DNA from: UBA830 sp002295635
GTDB taxonomy: Bacteria > Pseudomonadota > Alphaproteobacteria > MPNO01 > UBA830
DNA length: 64,000 nucleotides
Assembly: GCA_002295635.1 (NCBI GenBank)
Contig: DBHK01000007.1
Span: 1 to 64,000 of the forward strand
Direction of reading: 5' to 3'
A program made the translations under genes and the position numbers. Of this stretch, positions 53,869 to 62,649 are shown in pieces. The notes under the pieces were generated by a model. That model made no database searches. It was not told the DNA's origin and saw nothing but the letters and a program-made list of their open reading frames with translations. Every line of letters begins with the position of its first letter. The first letter of the stretch is position 1.

Positions 53869-55374
53869 ATGACACAAGAAAATCTTATGCCCTGGAGACA
53901 CTCCCTGGTTTTTAAAATTGTGGGAACTACAGTTTTTGTTTATTTTTTGGTCACGTTAGTGATCACGGCGTTTCAGATGTCTAACGAATACACCAACACG
54001 AAAAGTCGTGTCTTCAATGAAGTGAAAATTGCAAGCGATTCAATCAGGTCTCCACTAATAGAGGCGATGTGGAACCTTGATGAGGAAGTTATTAATCGAA
54101 TTGTAGGAGGTTTGGTCAAAAACCCGTCTGTATCAGGCGCGGTAGCGTTTAATTCTGATTCAGAAGAGAGCAGTCGGCATGCTAGCGATAACGCAAGCAA
54201 AAAGACAGAGGATGTTAGTTCATCATCAAAGGGCAACCCCTTTAGCCTGAAAAATCCGATCCGCTTTACCTTTCAACTTATAAAAGATGACAAGACGGTC
54301 GGTAGATTAGACGTATACACCTCTGATGAAATCATATGGGAACAATTAATTGGCGGATTTTCACATATTATTTTAAATAAAGTAATTGAGATAGTTGTCC
54401 TTATTCTGGTTTTGCTGGTTCTTTGTCTACGGCTTCTTAGACCATTGAAGGTGTTGATGGTATCCGTAAACGATTTGAGTCTAGGTAATTTAGCTACAAA
54501 AGTGAATCATGATTCAAAAGACGAATTTGGACACTTATCTAATTCTTTTAATCTGATGACCCAGCAGTTATCAGGAATTATAAAAACAATTTCAGATGTA
54601 TCGACAAATGTTGCCACGGGCAGCGTCGAATTACGCTCGACGTCAAGTTTAGTTTCAGAGGGCGGAAGCACTCAGGCTAGTTCGGTCGAAGAGACGTCAA
54701 CCGCAATTGCCGATATGGCCGATGCAATTAATGATAATTCACAAAGGGCGAAAGAGACAGAAGCTAAAGCCGAGCTAGTAGCGGATGAGTCTAAGAAGTG
54801 CTTAGAAGCAGTTCAACGTACAACGGATTCTATGAAAGACATTTCAGAAAGAATTACTATTGTCGAGGAAATTACCAAGAAAATTGACTTACTTGCCTTG
54901 AATGCATCCGTAGAGGCCGCTCGAGCGGGTGAGCACGGTAAGGGGTTCGCAGTGGTAGCATCTGAAGTAAGCAAATTGGCGGATATGAGCAAACAATCCT
55001 CCTCCGAAATTCTTAGGGCTGCCAGCGAGAGTAGAGAATTAGCGGAGGCGACCAGTGCAATGCTTGCAAACCTACTGCCTGAAATCGAGACGACTAAAGA
55101 TTTGGTTGTAAGTATCTCCGCCACAACAGAGGAACAGAATACGGGTGCTTCGCAAATTAATCATTCTATGCAGCATTTGGATAAATCAGTTCAAAATAGC
55201 GCTTCTGCCGCGTTACAAATGTCCCAAATGTCTGAAAGTCTTGAACAACAAGCAATAAACCTTCAACAGGCCATTAACTATTTTCGGTTTAATGAGAACG
55301 ACTCAGCTGAAAATACAGCTGCGCAACAAATGCTTGGGTCAGAACCTCAACCGCTACAATTACCTCCAAAATGA
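53869..55374 (+). CDS. Methyl-accepting chemotaxis protein
   Basis: 501 residues. Transmembrane segments at about 14-36 and 168-190 flank a periplasmic domain of about 130 residues with IEAMWNLDEEVINRIVGGL, typical of small Cache-like sensors. A HAMP follows (LRPLKVLMVSVNDLSLGN), then the signalling hairpin with tip IDLLALNASVEAARAGEHGK and GFAVVASEVSKLADMSKQSS. No C-terminal pentapeptide for CheR/CheB is visible (the end is LQLPPK), in line with the missing cheR/cheB. Seventeen bases after the cyclase gene, likely in one operon. Confidence 0.9.
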   Translation: MTQENLMPWRHSLVFKIVGTTVFVYFLVTLVITAFQMSNEYTNTKSRVFNEVKIASDSIRSPLIEAMWNLDEEVINRIVGGLVKNPSVSGAVAFNSDSEESSRHASDNASKKTEDVSSSSKGNPFSLKNPIRFTFQLIKDDKTVGRLDVYTSDEIIWEQLIGGFSHIILNKVIEIVVLILVLLVLCLRLLRPLKVLMVSVNDLSLGNLATKVNHDSKDEFGHLSNSFNLMTQQLSGIIKTISDVSTNVATGSVELRSTSSLVSEGGSTQASSVEETSTAIADMADAINDNSQRAKETEAKAELVADESKKCLEAVQRTTDSMKDISERITIVEEITKKIDLLALNASVEAARAGEHGKGFAVVASEVSKLADMSKQSSSEILRAASESRELAEATSAMLANLLPEIETTKDLVVSISATTEEQNTGASQINHSMQHLDKSVQNSASAALQMSQMSESLEQQAINLQQAINYFRFNENDSAENTAAQQMLGSEPQPLQLPPK

Positions 55375-55468
55375 TATTTTTTCCCGTCCGCCGGAACCTG
55401 GATGCAATGACTGAACGGCGATATTGGCAGATATTTGGTTTATTCCAGTTGTCAATGCGGCCAAAAAA

Positions 55469-55489
55469 ATTATGATTTGACATCATAAT
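55469..55489. terminator. Perfect inverted repeat after the MCP gene
   Basis: ATTATGAT and ATCATAAT flank TTGAC. The stem is A+T-rich and preceded on the plus strand by seven A residues, and followed by CTATTAAATTTTAA. It could end the MCP transcript weakly, or act as a DNA-binding site between the MCP and the binding-protein gene. Confidence 0.4.
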
Positions 55490-55581
55490 CTATTAAATTT
55501 TAAGGTTATCCGAGAAAAATGGGGTCTAAGTATTTAATATAACAAATAATTTCTTGTTTTTTCCTGATTCCGGGGGCTGTT

Positions 55582-56331
55582 ATGATAAAGTATAAATATT
55601 CCGCAATATATTTCATTTTTTCGTTGATATTTGTGCCAAGTTTATCTTTCGCTGAAAGTAAACATGTATCTTTATGCAGCTATGAATGGCCACCTCACCA
55701 CGGAAAAACTCTTAAAAACGAAGGTTATACAGCAGAAATCATAAAACAAATTTTTGAACCGCAGGGGTATAAGATTAAAAAGGATTTCTACCCGTGGAAA
55801 CGCGCTCAAAAATATGCAACCGAAGGTAAGGTTTGCAACGCAATTACAGAAATTTATTTCAATAATAAACGACTAGAATCTTATTGGTTTGGCGCACCAT
55901 ATTCCGCTCATGAAGTATACTTGTTTGCGTTAAAATCGCATCCAGTTAAAGAATTTAAAAATTTAAAAGAATTATCGAAGTATACAATTGGCTTCAACAG
56001 AGGCGGTAAATTTACAAAGGAATTTGATACTGCTGAATATTTAACAAAGAAAGAAACCAACGGTTATGAAAATGGGCTAAAATTATTATCCAAAAAACGG
56101 ATAGACTTTTTTGTTAGCGCGAGATCAGTTGCGTTATTTGAAGCCCAAAAAATCGGAATTGAAAATGATATTCACACCGTTGGGAAACCACTCAAAAGAG
56201 CTTATGTCCATATGGCCTTTTCTAAAAAAGACCCGGAAAACCTGATAAGATTACAACACTATAATGAGGGATTATTTTTATTGCATAAAAGTGGGAAGTT
56301 TAAAGAGATAATGAATAGCTATGGTTTCTAA
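55582..56331 (+). CDS. Periplasmic solute-binding protein, family 3
   Basis: 249 residues. A signal peptide (about 1-24: YFIFSLIFVPSLSFA, cleavage after FAES) is followed by a family 3 solute-binding fold: SLCSYEWPPHHGKTLKNEGY, AEIIKQIFEPQGYKIKKDFY, then AITEIYFNNKRLESYWFGAP and YTIGFNRGGKFTKEF, LSKKRIDFFV. These usually bind amino acids or other small solutes. No permease or ATPase gene is near, so it is an orphan. It lies 207 bases past the MCP gene, so it might present ligand to that receptor. A+T-rich like the cluster before it. Confidence 0.85.
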   Translation: MIKYKYSAIYFIFSLIFVPSLSFAESKHVSLCSYEWPPHHGKTLKNEGYTAEIIKQIFEPQGYKIKKDFYPWKRAQKYATEGKVCNAITEIYFNNKRLESYWFGAPYSAHEVYLFALKSHPVKEFKNLKELSKYTIGFNRGGKFTKEFDTAEYLTKKETNGYENGLKLLSKKRIDFFVSARSVALFEAQKIGIENDIHTVGKPLKRAYVHMAFSKKDPENLIRLQHYNEGLFLLHKSGKFKEIMNSYGF

Positions 56332-56679
56332 TTTTTCAATTTCATATCAATTGGATAACCTAAACAGTGATTAAGCACGCGGAAGGGTACCAGCTTAGTC
56401 AGTTCACCCAAGCCCTATAGACCGGATTTAACCTGTCGCTTTAGAGCTTCTCGCATTATGCAAGACTACTAATTCTTTTGGTAGGTACGTTGGAAAACAC
56501 TCTACTTAAGATGGAAAAGTTCGAAATATAACGCTCAGCTTTCGTTTACGTCTCAGGTTATTCCGCTTCCTACCCTAAAACCAAGGAACAATAATTCCGC
56601 CCTATCACACAAACCAATGCTAATGGATACGGCTTTCATCCCACGAATATCGATTAATTTCTTATAAAAACAATGAGTT
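56332..56679. other. Intergenic, binding-protein gene to tRNA-Gly
   Basis: About 350 bases. It marks the point where the A+T-rich stretch ends. No open frame with coding character, repeat or hairpin was recognised. Promoter elements for the tRNA are likely at the right end but not assigned. Confidence 0.5.
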
Positions 56680-56753
56680 GCGGGTGTAGCTCAATGGTAG
56701 AGCAGAAGCTTCCCAAGCTTAAGACGAGGGTTCGATTCCCTTCACCCGCTCCA
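56680..56753 (+). tRNA. tRNA-Gly (anticodon CCC)
   Basis: Acceptor stem GCGGGTG/CACCCGC, T-arm AGGGTTCGATTCCCT, and anticodon loop TTCCCAA (anticodon CCC) are present, with CCA encoded at 56751-56753. The anticodon stem GAAGC/GCTTA has a mismatch at its outermost pair (G-A). It decodes GGG. It sits at the right border of the A+T-rich chemosensory stretch. Confidence 0.95.
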
Positions 56754-56767
56754 TTAAGCGGTCAGTA

Positions 56768-57511
56768 TTAAATCAATTCCTCAAGCCACTCCCGTGGAAC
56801 CAGACCAGCGTCGGAAGCGCGCACCGCATAATATTTCATCAGTTTACCCACATGAGCAGCGCGGTTGAAACGAGAGAGAAAGGTCTGCATTTCCTCCTCC
56901 GACAGTCCTGTCACCGAACCCAACGACGATGCACGGAAAAGAGCTGCTGCATTTTCCTCGAAATGGACACTGTCAACCAACAAAGCGGGAACGGATTCCG
57001 CCGTCAGCACCACTCCATGAGCGCGGATCAGTACCGCCTGACACTCTCCGAGTGTTTCCGCCAACTCTCTACCCGTTTCCGGAGAGTTTATATGTGCTGA
57101 ATCGGGATGACTGGGTATACCGTTGACCCAACGAGCAGCATGATTTTTAACCGGCACTAGCGGACAATTCTCAATTAAAGTGAACATGGTAGCTGTTTCC
57201 GGGTGAAAGTGGCCAACCGCATTCACATCGGGACGAGCCTTTAAGATCTCAGTGTGGATGTAAACTTCGCGGGGTGGAAATGCACCTCTCGGACCGTTGA
57301 TCAAGTTACCTTCAGTATCACAAATCAATATGCGATGGGGCGAGAGAGTAGAACGAGGATCATCGAATGATTGGATTAAAACACCCTCACCATCAGGCAA
57401 TCGGGCGCTAATATGGCCGGAATAATCAATCAACCCTTCCATATTCATTATTCGAGTGCAGGCGGCTATCTGGATGCGCAGGGTTTCAACTGCCGAATTC
57501 TTCTCTTTCAT
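56768..57511 (-). CDS. Class II aldolase/adducin family protein
   Basis: About 247 residues from ATG 57511, overlapping the methyltransferase stop (ATGA). Class II aldolase-type fold: metal-binding HTEIL (in PREVYIHTEILKARPDVNA) and GHFHPETATMF, with a third His in ADHGVVL-like RAHGVVLTAESVPAL. Such enzymes cleave or form carbon-carbon bonds in phosphorylated sugars or their analogues. Substrate unknown. Last in the leftward operon, facing the tRNA. Confidence 0.86.
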   Translation of the reverse strand: MKEKNSAVETLRIQIAACTRIMNMEGLIDYSGHISARLPDGEGVLIQSFDDPRSTLSPHRILICDTEGNLINGPRGAFPPREVYIHTEILKARPDVNAVGHFHPETATMFTLIENCPLVPVKNHAARWVNGIPSHPDSAHINSPETGRELAETLGECQAVLIRAHGVVLTAESVPALLVDSVHFEENAAALFRASSLGSVTGLSEEEMQTFLSRFNRAAHVGKLMKYYAVRASDAGLVPREWLEELI

Positions 57512-58134
57512 AGTTTCTTGGCAACAATATGAAAGATATGCCAATGTTTAGAGGTGCCGCGCGGGGTTATTGAGTCCTCTTCTTCCTCTTCAAAAAACTC
57601 AACTTCTAGTCCTTCCAAGAGGCGGGAAACCTCTCTGCTCGTGTGGAAGTTCATTCCCTTTCGGCCAAACCAGCCATCTCGGTCGCCATAAAGTTGTCCG
57701 GAAAATCTACCACCAGACTTCAGTGCGCCTCTAACTTTCTGCCAAACGTGGATAAAATCTTCCTGGGAGCAAAGAGGTAACGAGAACGACGCGTTGACCA
57801 GATCACATGGTTGCAGTTCCATCTCCTCATAGCGGGCAAGCTGTAGGTATATTTCTGATTGAGTCAGTAGTTCTATCCGGTTCTGTATAGCATTGACCGC
57901 ATCTGGCGACGCATCAACAGCTTGAATAGCCCAGCCGCGCCGATGCATCTCTATCAAATCTCGACCAGATCCACAGCCCAGATCTGCGGCCATCGCACTA
58001 ATAGGAAGCCCCTCAAGGTCAAATGCGTCCAATGCTCTTATCAGGGTCGGACGTGGAGGTCGCTGACCTGTTTGTTCATAATAAGCAGCCCAAGCGTTGT
58101 TCAGGCCCGGTTCAGATAAAGTTTTGTCCGCCAT
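57508..58134 (-). CDS. SAM-dependent methyltransferase
   Basis: 208 residues from ATG 58134. Rossmann-type methyltransferase: motif I AADLGCGSGRDLIEMHRRG, acidic motif II AVDASPDAVNAI, motif III LVNASFSLPLCSQEDFIHVW, and KSGGRFSGQLYGDRDG. It resembles the tellurite resistance/UbiE-like group of small-molecule methyltransferases. Overlaps both neighbours, and is therefore operonic with the SDR and aldolase genes. Target unknown. Confidence 0.84.
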   Translation of the reverse strand: MADKTLSEPGLNNAWAAYYEQTGQRPPRPTLIRALDAFDLEGLPISAMAADLGCGSGRDLIEMHRRGWAIQAVDASPDAVNAIQNRIELLTQSEIYLQLARYEEMELQPCDLVNASFSLPLCSQEDFIHVWQKVRGALKSGGRFSGQLYGDRDGWFGRKGMNFHTSREVSRLLEGLEVEFFEEEEEDSITPRGTSKHWHIFHIVAKKL

Positions 58135-58933
58135 CAACGATTAATCCTTGACCGGTAATATATGCGGCTTCATCTGAACACAGGAACATCATCGACTTTG
58201 CCAAATCATGAATAGTACCCTGCCGAGGCAGAGCCTGCATCTCAGTCATTGTCTTGAACATCTCGCGCGGCACCGACGGTCTCTCCACTTCCGTCTGCAT
58301 AACCCCAGGCCAGAAGGTGTTGACGGTTATCCCGTAAGGCCCAAGTTCACGCGCCATCGATCGAGACATACCTATCATTGCCGCCTTGGTGGTGATGTAG
58401 TGCAAATAGTTGGGCCGCCCCATCATCATGGTACCCGAAGAAACATTGATGATACGGCCCCATTTAGCCTCCATCATCGGATGTACGACGGCGCGGGAAC
58501 ATAGGAATGCCCCATTAATATTAACATCCACGGCGCGTTTCCATTCCTCGACTGGCAACTCCCAGAATGGCGCCATTGTGATCTGCGAGAAGATCGCAGC
58601 GTTGTTAATCAGGACGTCGAGCCGACCAAATTTCGTAATGATTTTATCGACCATATCTAAATTCGATTGCTCATCGGCAACGTCAACCTGAATGGCCATT
58701 GCTTTACCCTGTTTATCCTCGATTTCTTGTTTAACCGTCTCCGCGTTTTCACCATTAATGTCGGCAATGATCGGGATCGCGCCCTGTGCAGAGAAGTAGT
58801 GCGCGTATCCTCGACCGATCGCCTGCCCAGCTCCCGTGATCAGTATTACACGATCGCGAAGACTATCATAAGTCGCGTTCTTATCGACATTTAGAGTGGT
58901 ATAATCAATATATCCGATTTCGGCGTCTGACAT
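58112..58933 (-). CDS. Short-chain dehydrogenase/reductase
   Basis: About 273 residues from ATG 58933, with GGAGG at eight bases. Classical SDR: cofactor motif LITGAGQAIGRGYAHYF, NNAAIFSQITMAP with the conserved NNA, catalytic Ser in INVSSGTMMMGRPNYLHY and YITTKAAM, giving the Tyr and Lys of the YxxxK. An Asp after the beta-2 strand (IIADINGENA) suggests NAD preference. Substrate unknown. It is third in the leftward operon order from the aldolase end. Confidence 0.86.
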   Translation of the reverse strand: MSDAEIGYIDYTTLNVDKNATYDSLRDRVILITGAGQAIGRGYAHYFSAQGAIPIIADINGENAETVKQEIEDKQGKAMAIQVDVADEQSNLDMVDKIITKFGRLDVLINNAAIFSQITMAPFWELPVEEWKRAVDVNINGAFLCSRAVVHPMMEAKWGRIINVSSGTMMMGRPNYLHYITTKAAMIGMSRSMARELGPYGITVNTFWPGVMQTEVERPSVPREMFKTMTEMQALPRQGTIHDLAKSMMFLCSDEAAYITGQGLIVDGGQNFI

Positions 58934-58994
58934 GCTAGGTACCTCCATTTAGCGGTTTAAGTTGTGCACGCGAGGAGACTGAGTGCAAGACTCG

Positions 58995-59618
58995 TTACCC
59001 CATCAATCGATCTACAGCCGACAAAAGCTCTTCCATAGCGGTGTCTTGGACGTTCAAACGTCGTAACTCAGAAACGGTTTGGAAAAGATAATCATAGCAA
59101 GTTCCGTACTTTCCGGACGCTTTTGCGATATAATCTGCTTTCTCTATTGTAGGTAGATCGCCGGCGTATTGAGGGTGCTCCGTTGAGACAACAAAAGTAA
59201 GCGCGGTCAGACGTTCATTGTCCACCTCCACCGTAACCCAAACCGGATCATAGGTTTCGGTCCACATCTCCCGCTCCCAAAGCGGGATCAAGTCCTCCCG
59301 CTTGGTATCAAGCGGCAGCGTAAATACAACGCCTTCGCAAAAGCCCCCCGGTTCACTCTCCAGTGCAAATCCTAAGCCCGGTTTTTCAGGCGTACCACGA
59401 GCAAAGACCGACCAAATAGAAAAACTTCTACGATAATTACAAAGCTTACAGAGTTGACTATGGGTAAAATTGAAGCACGGACTCCACATTAGTGAACCAT
59501 ATCCGAACACGCGGAGTGGACCTTCCTCAGGTCGTCTAGCGAGCGTTTCATCGAGAATTTGACTTCGACGTTCTTCGCTTATTGGCTTGAACAACTCGGT
59601 AGGCGGTGGGTTAACCAT
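58995..59618 (-). CDS. ChaC-like gamma-glutamylcyclotransferase
   Basis: 207 residues. Gamma-glutamylcyclotransferase fold with the substrate-binding VFGYGSLMWSPCFNFTHS at the N-terminus, then FALESEPGGFCEGVVFTLPL with the acidic catalytic region. ChaC proteins cleave glutathione to 5-oxoproline and Cys-Gly. Short gap of three bases to the EamA gene; part of the mixed leftward operon. Confidence 0.84.
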   Translation of the reverse strand: MVNPPPTELFKPISEERRSQILDETLARRPEEGPLRVFGYGSLMWSPCFNFTHSQLCKLCNYRRSFSIWSVFARGTPEKPGLGFALESEPGGFCEGVVFTLPLDTKREDLIPLWEREMWTETYDPVWVTVEVDNERLTALTFVVSTEHPQYAGDLPTIEKADYIAKASGKYGTCYDYLFQTVSELRRLNVQDTAMEELLSAVDRLMG

Positions 59619-59621
59619 TTC

Positions 59622-60503
59622 TTATCGACCTCTGTTTACAAGGGCAACGCCGCCGAGAACGAAGGCCGTTCCGGCCCATACCCACCAAGTCGGGGTCTCG
59701 TCAAAGACGAAAATACCTGAGAGCACCCCGGTAAGTGTGACAATATAATTCAGTTGTGAAGCAAATGTCGGCCCGGAAAGGCGGATCATCTCGAATAAAG
59801 CAAAGAAAGCGAAGCCAGAAATGATAGCATGCCCGAATACTGCCATATCGGGCACTGAGGGTGGGAAGCTGGGAATGTGCATAGCCTTAGCGAAAAGACA
59901 TATTGGGAGCATCGAAATCGCGCCGAACCAGACCATGCCAGTAGTATGAGATAATGAATTCCCAGCCTCAGGCCTCAGGCTATCAATTAATATATTTGCG
60001 AGCGCATATGTTAATGGAGCACCAAGCCCAAACAATAACCAAGGAATCATCGATGGATCAGGCAGGCTATTGCTTGGAACAACGAACATCACAACGCCGA
60101 TGAAACCGGCACTGAGACCAGCGGTACGAAGCGCCACAAAGTTTTCTAGCCGCATCGCCAAACTGATGCCGTAGGTAAAAATAGGCGTCAGTCCTAGCAC
60201 TACTGCCAACGCGCCGGCAGGGATATATTTTACGGTCGTATACCAAATTACATTAGCGCTAACGATCCTTAGTCCGCCGATAATTATGTAGTATCGAATG
60301 TGCGCACCACTCATCGCCGGCCAGCTGCGGCGAATGGCGCAAATGATAGTCAGAATAACACCCGCAATGAAAGCGACCCAAAATACGTAACCTAGCGGAT
60401 GCACACCACCTGTAGTGGCAATCTTTGCGATTGCCACTGCCACGCCCCAACCCAATCCACAAAAGAAAAGAAGAAGCAGTGCTATCCAACTAGACCGTTC
60501 CAT
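59622..60503 (-). CDS. EamA/DMT-family transporter
   Basis: 293 residues, about ten hydrophobic segments in two EamA repeats. The first repeat runs from SWIALLLLFFCGLGWGVAVA, the second from about ANILIDSLRPEAGNSLSHTT. The last helix is WVWAGTAFVLGGVALVNRG. Typical drug/metabolite transporter of the inner membrane, substrate not determined. Follows the CoA transferase gene. Confidence 0.88.
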   Translation of the reverse strand: MERSSWIALLLLFFCGLGWGVAVAIAKIATTGGVHPLGYVFWVAFIAGVILTIICAIRRSWPAMSGAHIRYYIIIGGLRIVSANVIWYTTVKYIPAGALAVVLGLTPIFTYGISLAMRLENFVALRTAGLSAGFIGVVMFVVPSNSLPDPSMIPWLLFGLGAPLTYALANILIDSLRPEAGNSLSHTTGMVWFGAISMLPICLFAKAMHIPSFPPSVPDMAVFGHAIISGFAFFALFEMIRLSGPTFASQLNYIVTLTGVLSGIFVFDETPTWWVWAGTAFVLGGVALVNRGR

Positions 60504-60523
60504 AATAAAACCTGTGCAGTACT

Positions 60524-61747
60524 TCAGATAACCTCTTTACCCTCCAGAATCGAGAGGTCATCGTCGGTCAGCCCAAGTTTCTCGCGTAACACTTCTCTTG
60601 TATGCTGCCCCACCAAAGGTGGTGGATGTCTATAGGTAATAGGCGTTTCCGTAAAACGCATCGGGCTACCGATAACCGCAGCACCTCCCTCTCCAGCAAG
60701 TGGGTGATCCAAATTTACCACCATCCCACGGGCTTTAACGTGGGGATCATCAAAGACCTGCTGTAAATTATTAATTGGTCCGCAGCCAATCTTTTTTTCC
60801 TCAAGATCTGTAAGCCATTGGCCCGACGTTCGACTCTCGAATATTTCGTTTAGCTTCGGCAGCAGAGCGCTACGATTGCGAACTCTCGCATCATTTGTCG
60901 CGAAATTAATATCTTCGCAAAGTTCAGTGCATTTGGCGAGCTCGCAGAACCGCTGGAATTGCGAATCATTACCAATTGCGACAATAATAAATCCATCAGC
61001 TGTCTTGAACGGCTGATAGGGAACTATGTTGGGGTGTGCGTTCCCAAGACGACCCAACATACCCGCGTGAATGTAGTTCATGCCGGCGTTGGCTAACATC
61101 GCAACAGTCGTATCCAACATGCCAATGTCTATGTACTGACCTTTTCCCGTAATAGCGGCATGGCGCAGACCCGCATTAATAGCAACACTGGCATACATTC
61201 CAGCCATGATATCGGCGATTGGTACCCCGACTTTTTCTGGTTCTCCATCAGGCGTGCCGGTAATTGACATTAAACCACCCATCCCCTGTATAAGAAAGTC
61301 ATACCCTGGTCGTAGCGCATAGGGTCCTGTCTGACCAAACCCGGTAACAGAACAGTAAATCAGTTTTGGGTTAAGATCTTTCAGGTCATCATAGCCAAGG
61401 CTATACTTTGCGAGATTACCTGTTTTGAAATTCTCGACTAGCACATCGGCGTCTTCCACCATGCGTTGGACAAGTTTAGCACCCTCAGGCTTTGCAATGT
61501 CTATCGCAACTGACCTTTTGTTCCTATTCGCGCCCATGAAATAAGAACTTTCAGAAGTGTCTTTGCCATCTCCATCCTTTACAAAGGGCGGAGCAAATTT
61601 TCGGGTATCATCTCCGGCTCCAAGCCGTTCAATTTTTATTACGTCAGCGCCTAGGTCCCCAAGCATTTGTGTACAAGTTGGGCCCGCCAGAACACGGGTT
61701 AAATCAACGACGGTGACGCCCGAAAGCGGGCCAATTGACTTAGACAT
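60524..61747 (-). CDS. CaiB/BaiF family III CoA transferase
   Basis: 407 residues. Family III CoA transferases move CoA between carboxylic acids. Typical pattern: LSGVTVVDLTRVLAGPTCTQ, LGDLGADVIKIERLGAGDDT, NRNKRSVAIDIAKPEGAKLV and the catalytic Asp in VPIADIMAGMYASVAINAGL; YDFLIQGMGGLMSITG follows the family. First gene of the leftward operon; divergent from the TauE/SafE genes by about 130 bases. Substrate unknown, though the neighbours (SDR, aldolase) fit catabolism of an organic acid. Confidence 0.9.
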   Translation of the reverse strand: MSKSIGPLSGVTVVDLTRVLAGPTCTQMLGDLGADVIKIERLGAGDDTRKFAPPFVKDGDGKDTSESSYFMGANRNKRSVAIDIAKPEGAKLVQRMVEDADVLVENFKTGNLAKYSLGYDDLKDLNPKLIYCSVTGFGQTGPYALRPGYDFLIQGMGGLMSITGTPDGEPEKVGVPIADIMAGMYASVAINAGLRHAAITGKGQYIDIGMLDTTVAMLANAGMNYIHAGMLGRLGNAHPNIVPYQPFKTADGFIIVAIGNDSQFQRFCELAKCTELCEDINFATNDARVRNRSALLPKLNEIFESRTSGQWLTDLEEKKIGCGPINNLQQVFDDPHVKARGMVVNLDHPLAGEGGAAVIGSPMRFTETPITYRHPPPLVGQHTREVLREKLGLTDDDLSILEGKEVI

Positions 61748-61875
61748 ATCGATCTCCAGGTTTTCACAGGAGGTGTACGCGATCGCGCCGTTATGGGGAA
61801 GTCGATGCTCGGGTTTTGCCTACTTCTTAACTGATTCCTCTTACACCAACTGTAAGTGTATACTGTAGTTAATCC

Positions 61876-62649
61876 ATGTTCTTAATATATGAAATTCTGG
61901 CGAGTGCGCCGGGGGTTTCCGATTGGTCCTTCGTCACGCTGTGCCTTATTAGTTTCCTGACCTCAGCTGTATCAGCAGCTTTTGGATTGGGGGGTGGAGC
62001 CGCACTAGTAGCTGTCATGGCATCCGTTATGCCATCAATATCAATCATCCCTATACATGCCGTCGTTCAAGTGGGATCCAATTTCTTTCGCGCTATAATA
62101 ATGTGGCGTCACATTCTCTTCACGTGGATGCCGTCGTTTGTATTAGGCACCTTGATCGGCGCATTTCTGGGCGGCCAGGTCGTGTTTTCGCTTCCCAAAT
62201 ATATTCTTCAGGCGATCATTGGGTTCTTTGTACTTTACGCTGTTTGGGCGCCCAAAATGAGGGCTTTCGAGCCGACGGGACTAAGGCTCGGAATGGTCGG
62301 GGCGATGGCCTCGTTCGCAACAATGTTCGCGGGGGCGACCGGGCCACTAATTGCGCCGTTCATTAAAGCTTCAACAAAACACCGAATGATGACAGTCGCA
62401 ACTCACGCTGCCTTTATGTCTTGGCAACACGGCGTCAAAATCCTAACGTTCGGTTTTCTTGGCTTTGCATTCCTCCCCTATCTCCCCTTGATGCTGCTTA
62501 TGATCGTTTTCGGGCTCATCGGAACGTGGTCTGGGAAGTTCATTCTTAGCTGGATGGCAGAAGATGTATTTCGTTGGGGCTTCAATTTGTTGCTAACTGC
62601 CCTTGCTATCCATCTGCTCGTCGAAGCAGCCCAGGAGCTCACCGCGTGA
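61876..62649 (+). CDS. TauE/SafE-family permease 1
   Basis: 257 residues, about eight membrane segments. TauE/SafE (DUF81) signature: FLTSAVSAAFGLGGGAALVA with the conserved glycine-rich stretch, IPIHAVVQVGSNFFRAIIMW, and a second copy in MASFATMFAGATGPLIAPFI. These permeases are linked to export or uptake of sulfite, sulfoacetate and other organic acid anions. Its stop overlaps the GTG of the next copy (GTGA). Confidence 0.86.
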   Translation: MFLIYEILASAPGVSDWSFVTLCLISFLTSAVSAAFGLGGGAALVAVMASVMPSISIIPIHAVVQVGSNFFRAIIMWRHILFTWMPSFVLGTLIGAFLGGQVVFSLPKYILQAIIGFFVLYAVWAPKMRAFEPTGLRLGMVGAMASFATMFAGATGPLIAPFIKASTKHRMMTVATHAAFMSWQHGVKILTFGFLGFAFLPYLPLMLLMIVFGLIGTWSGKFILSWMAEDVFRWGFNLLLTALAIHLLVEAAQELTA

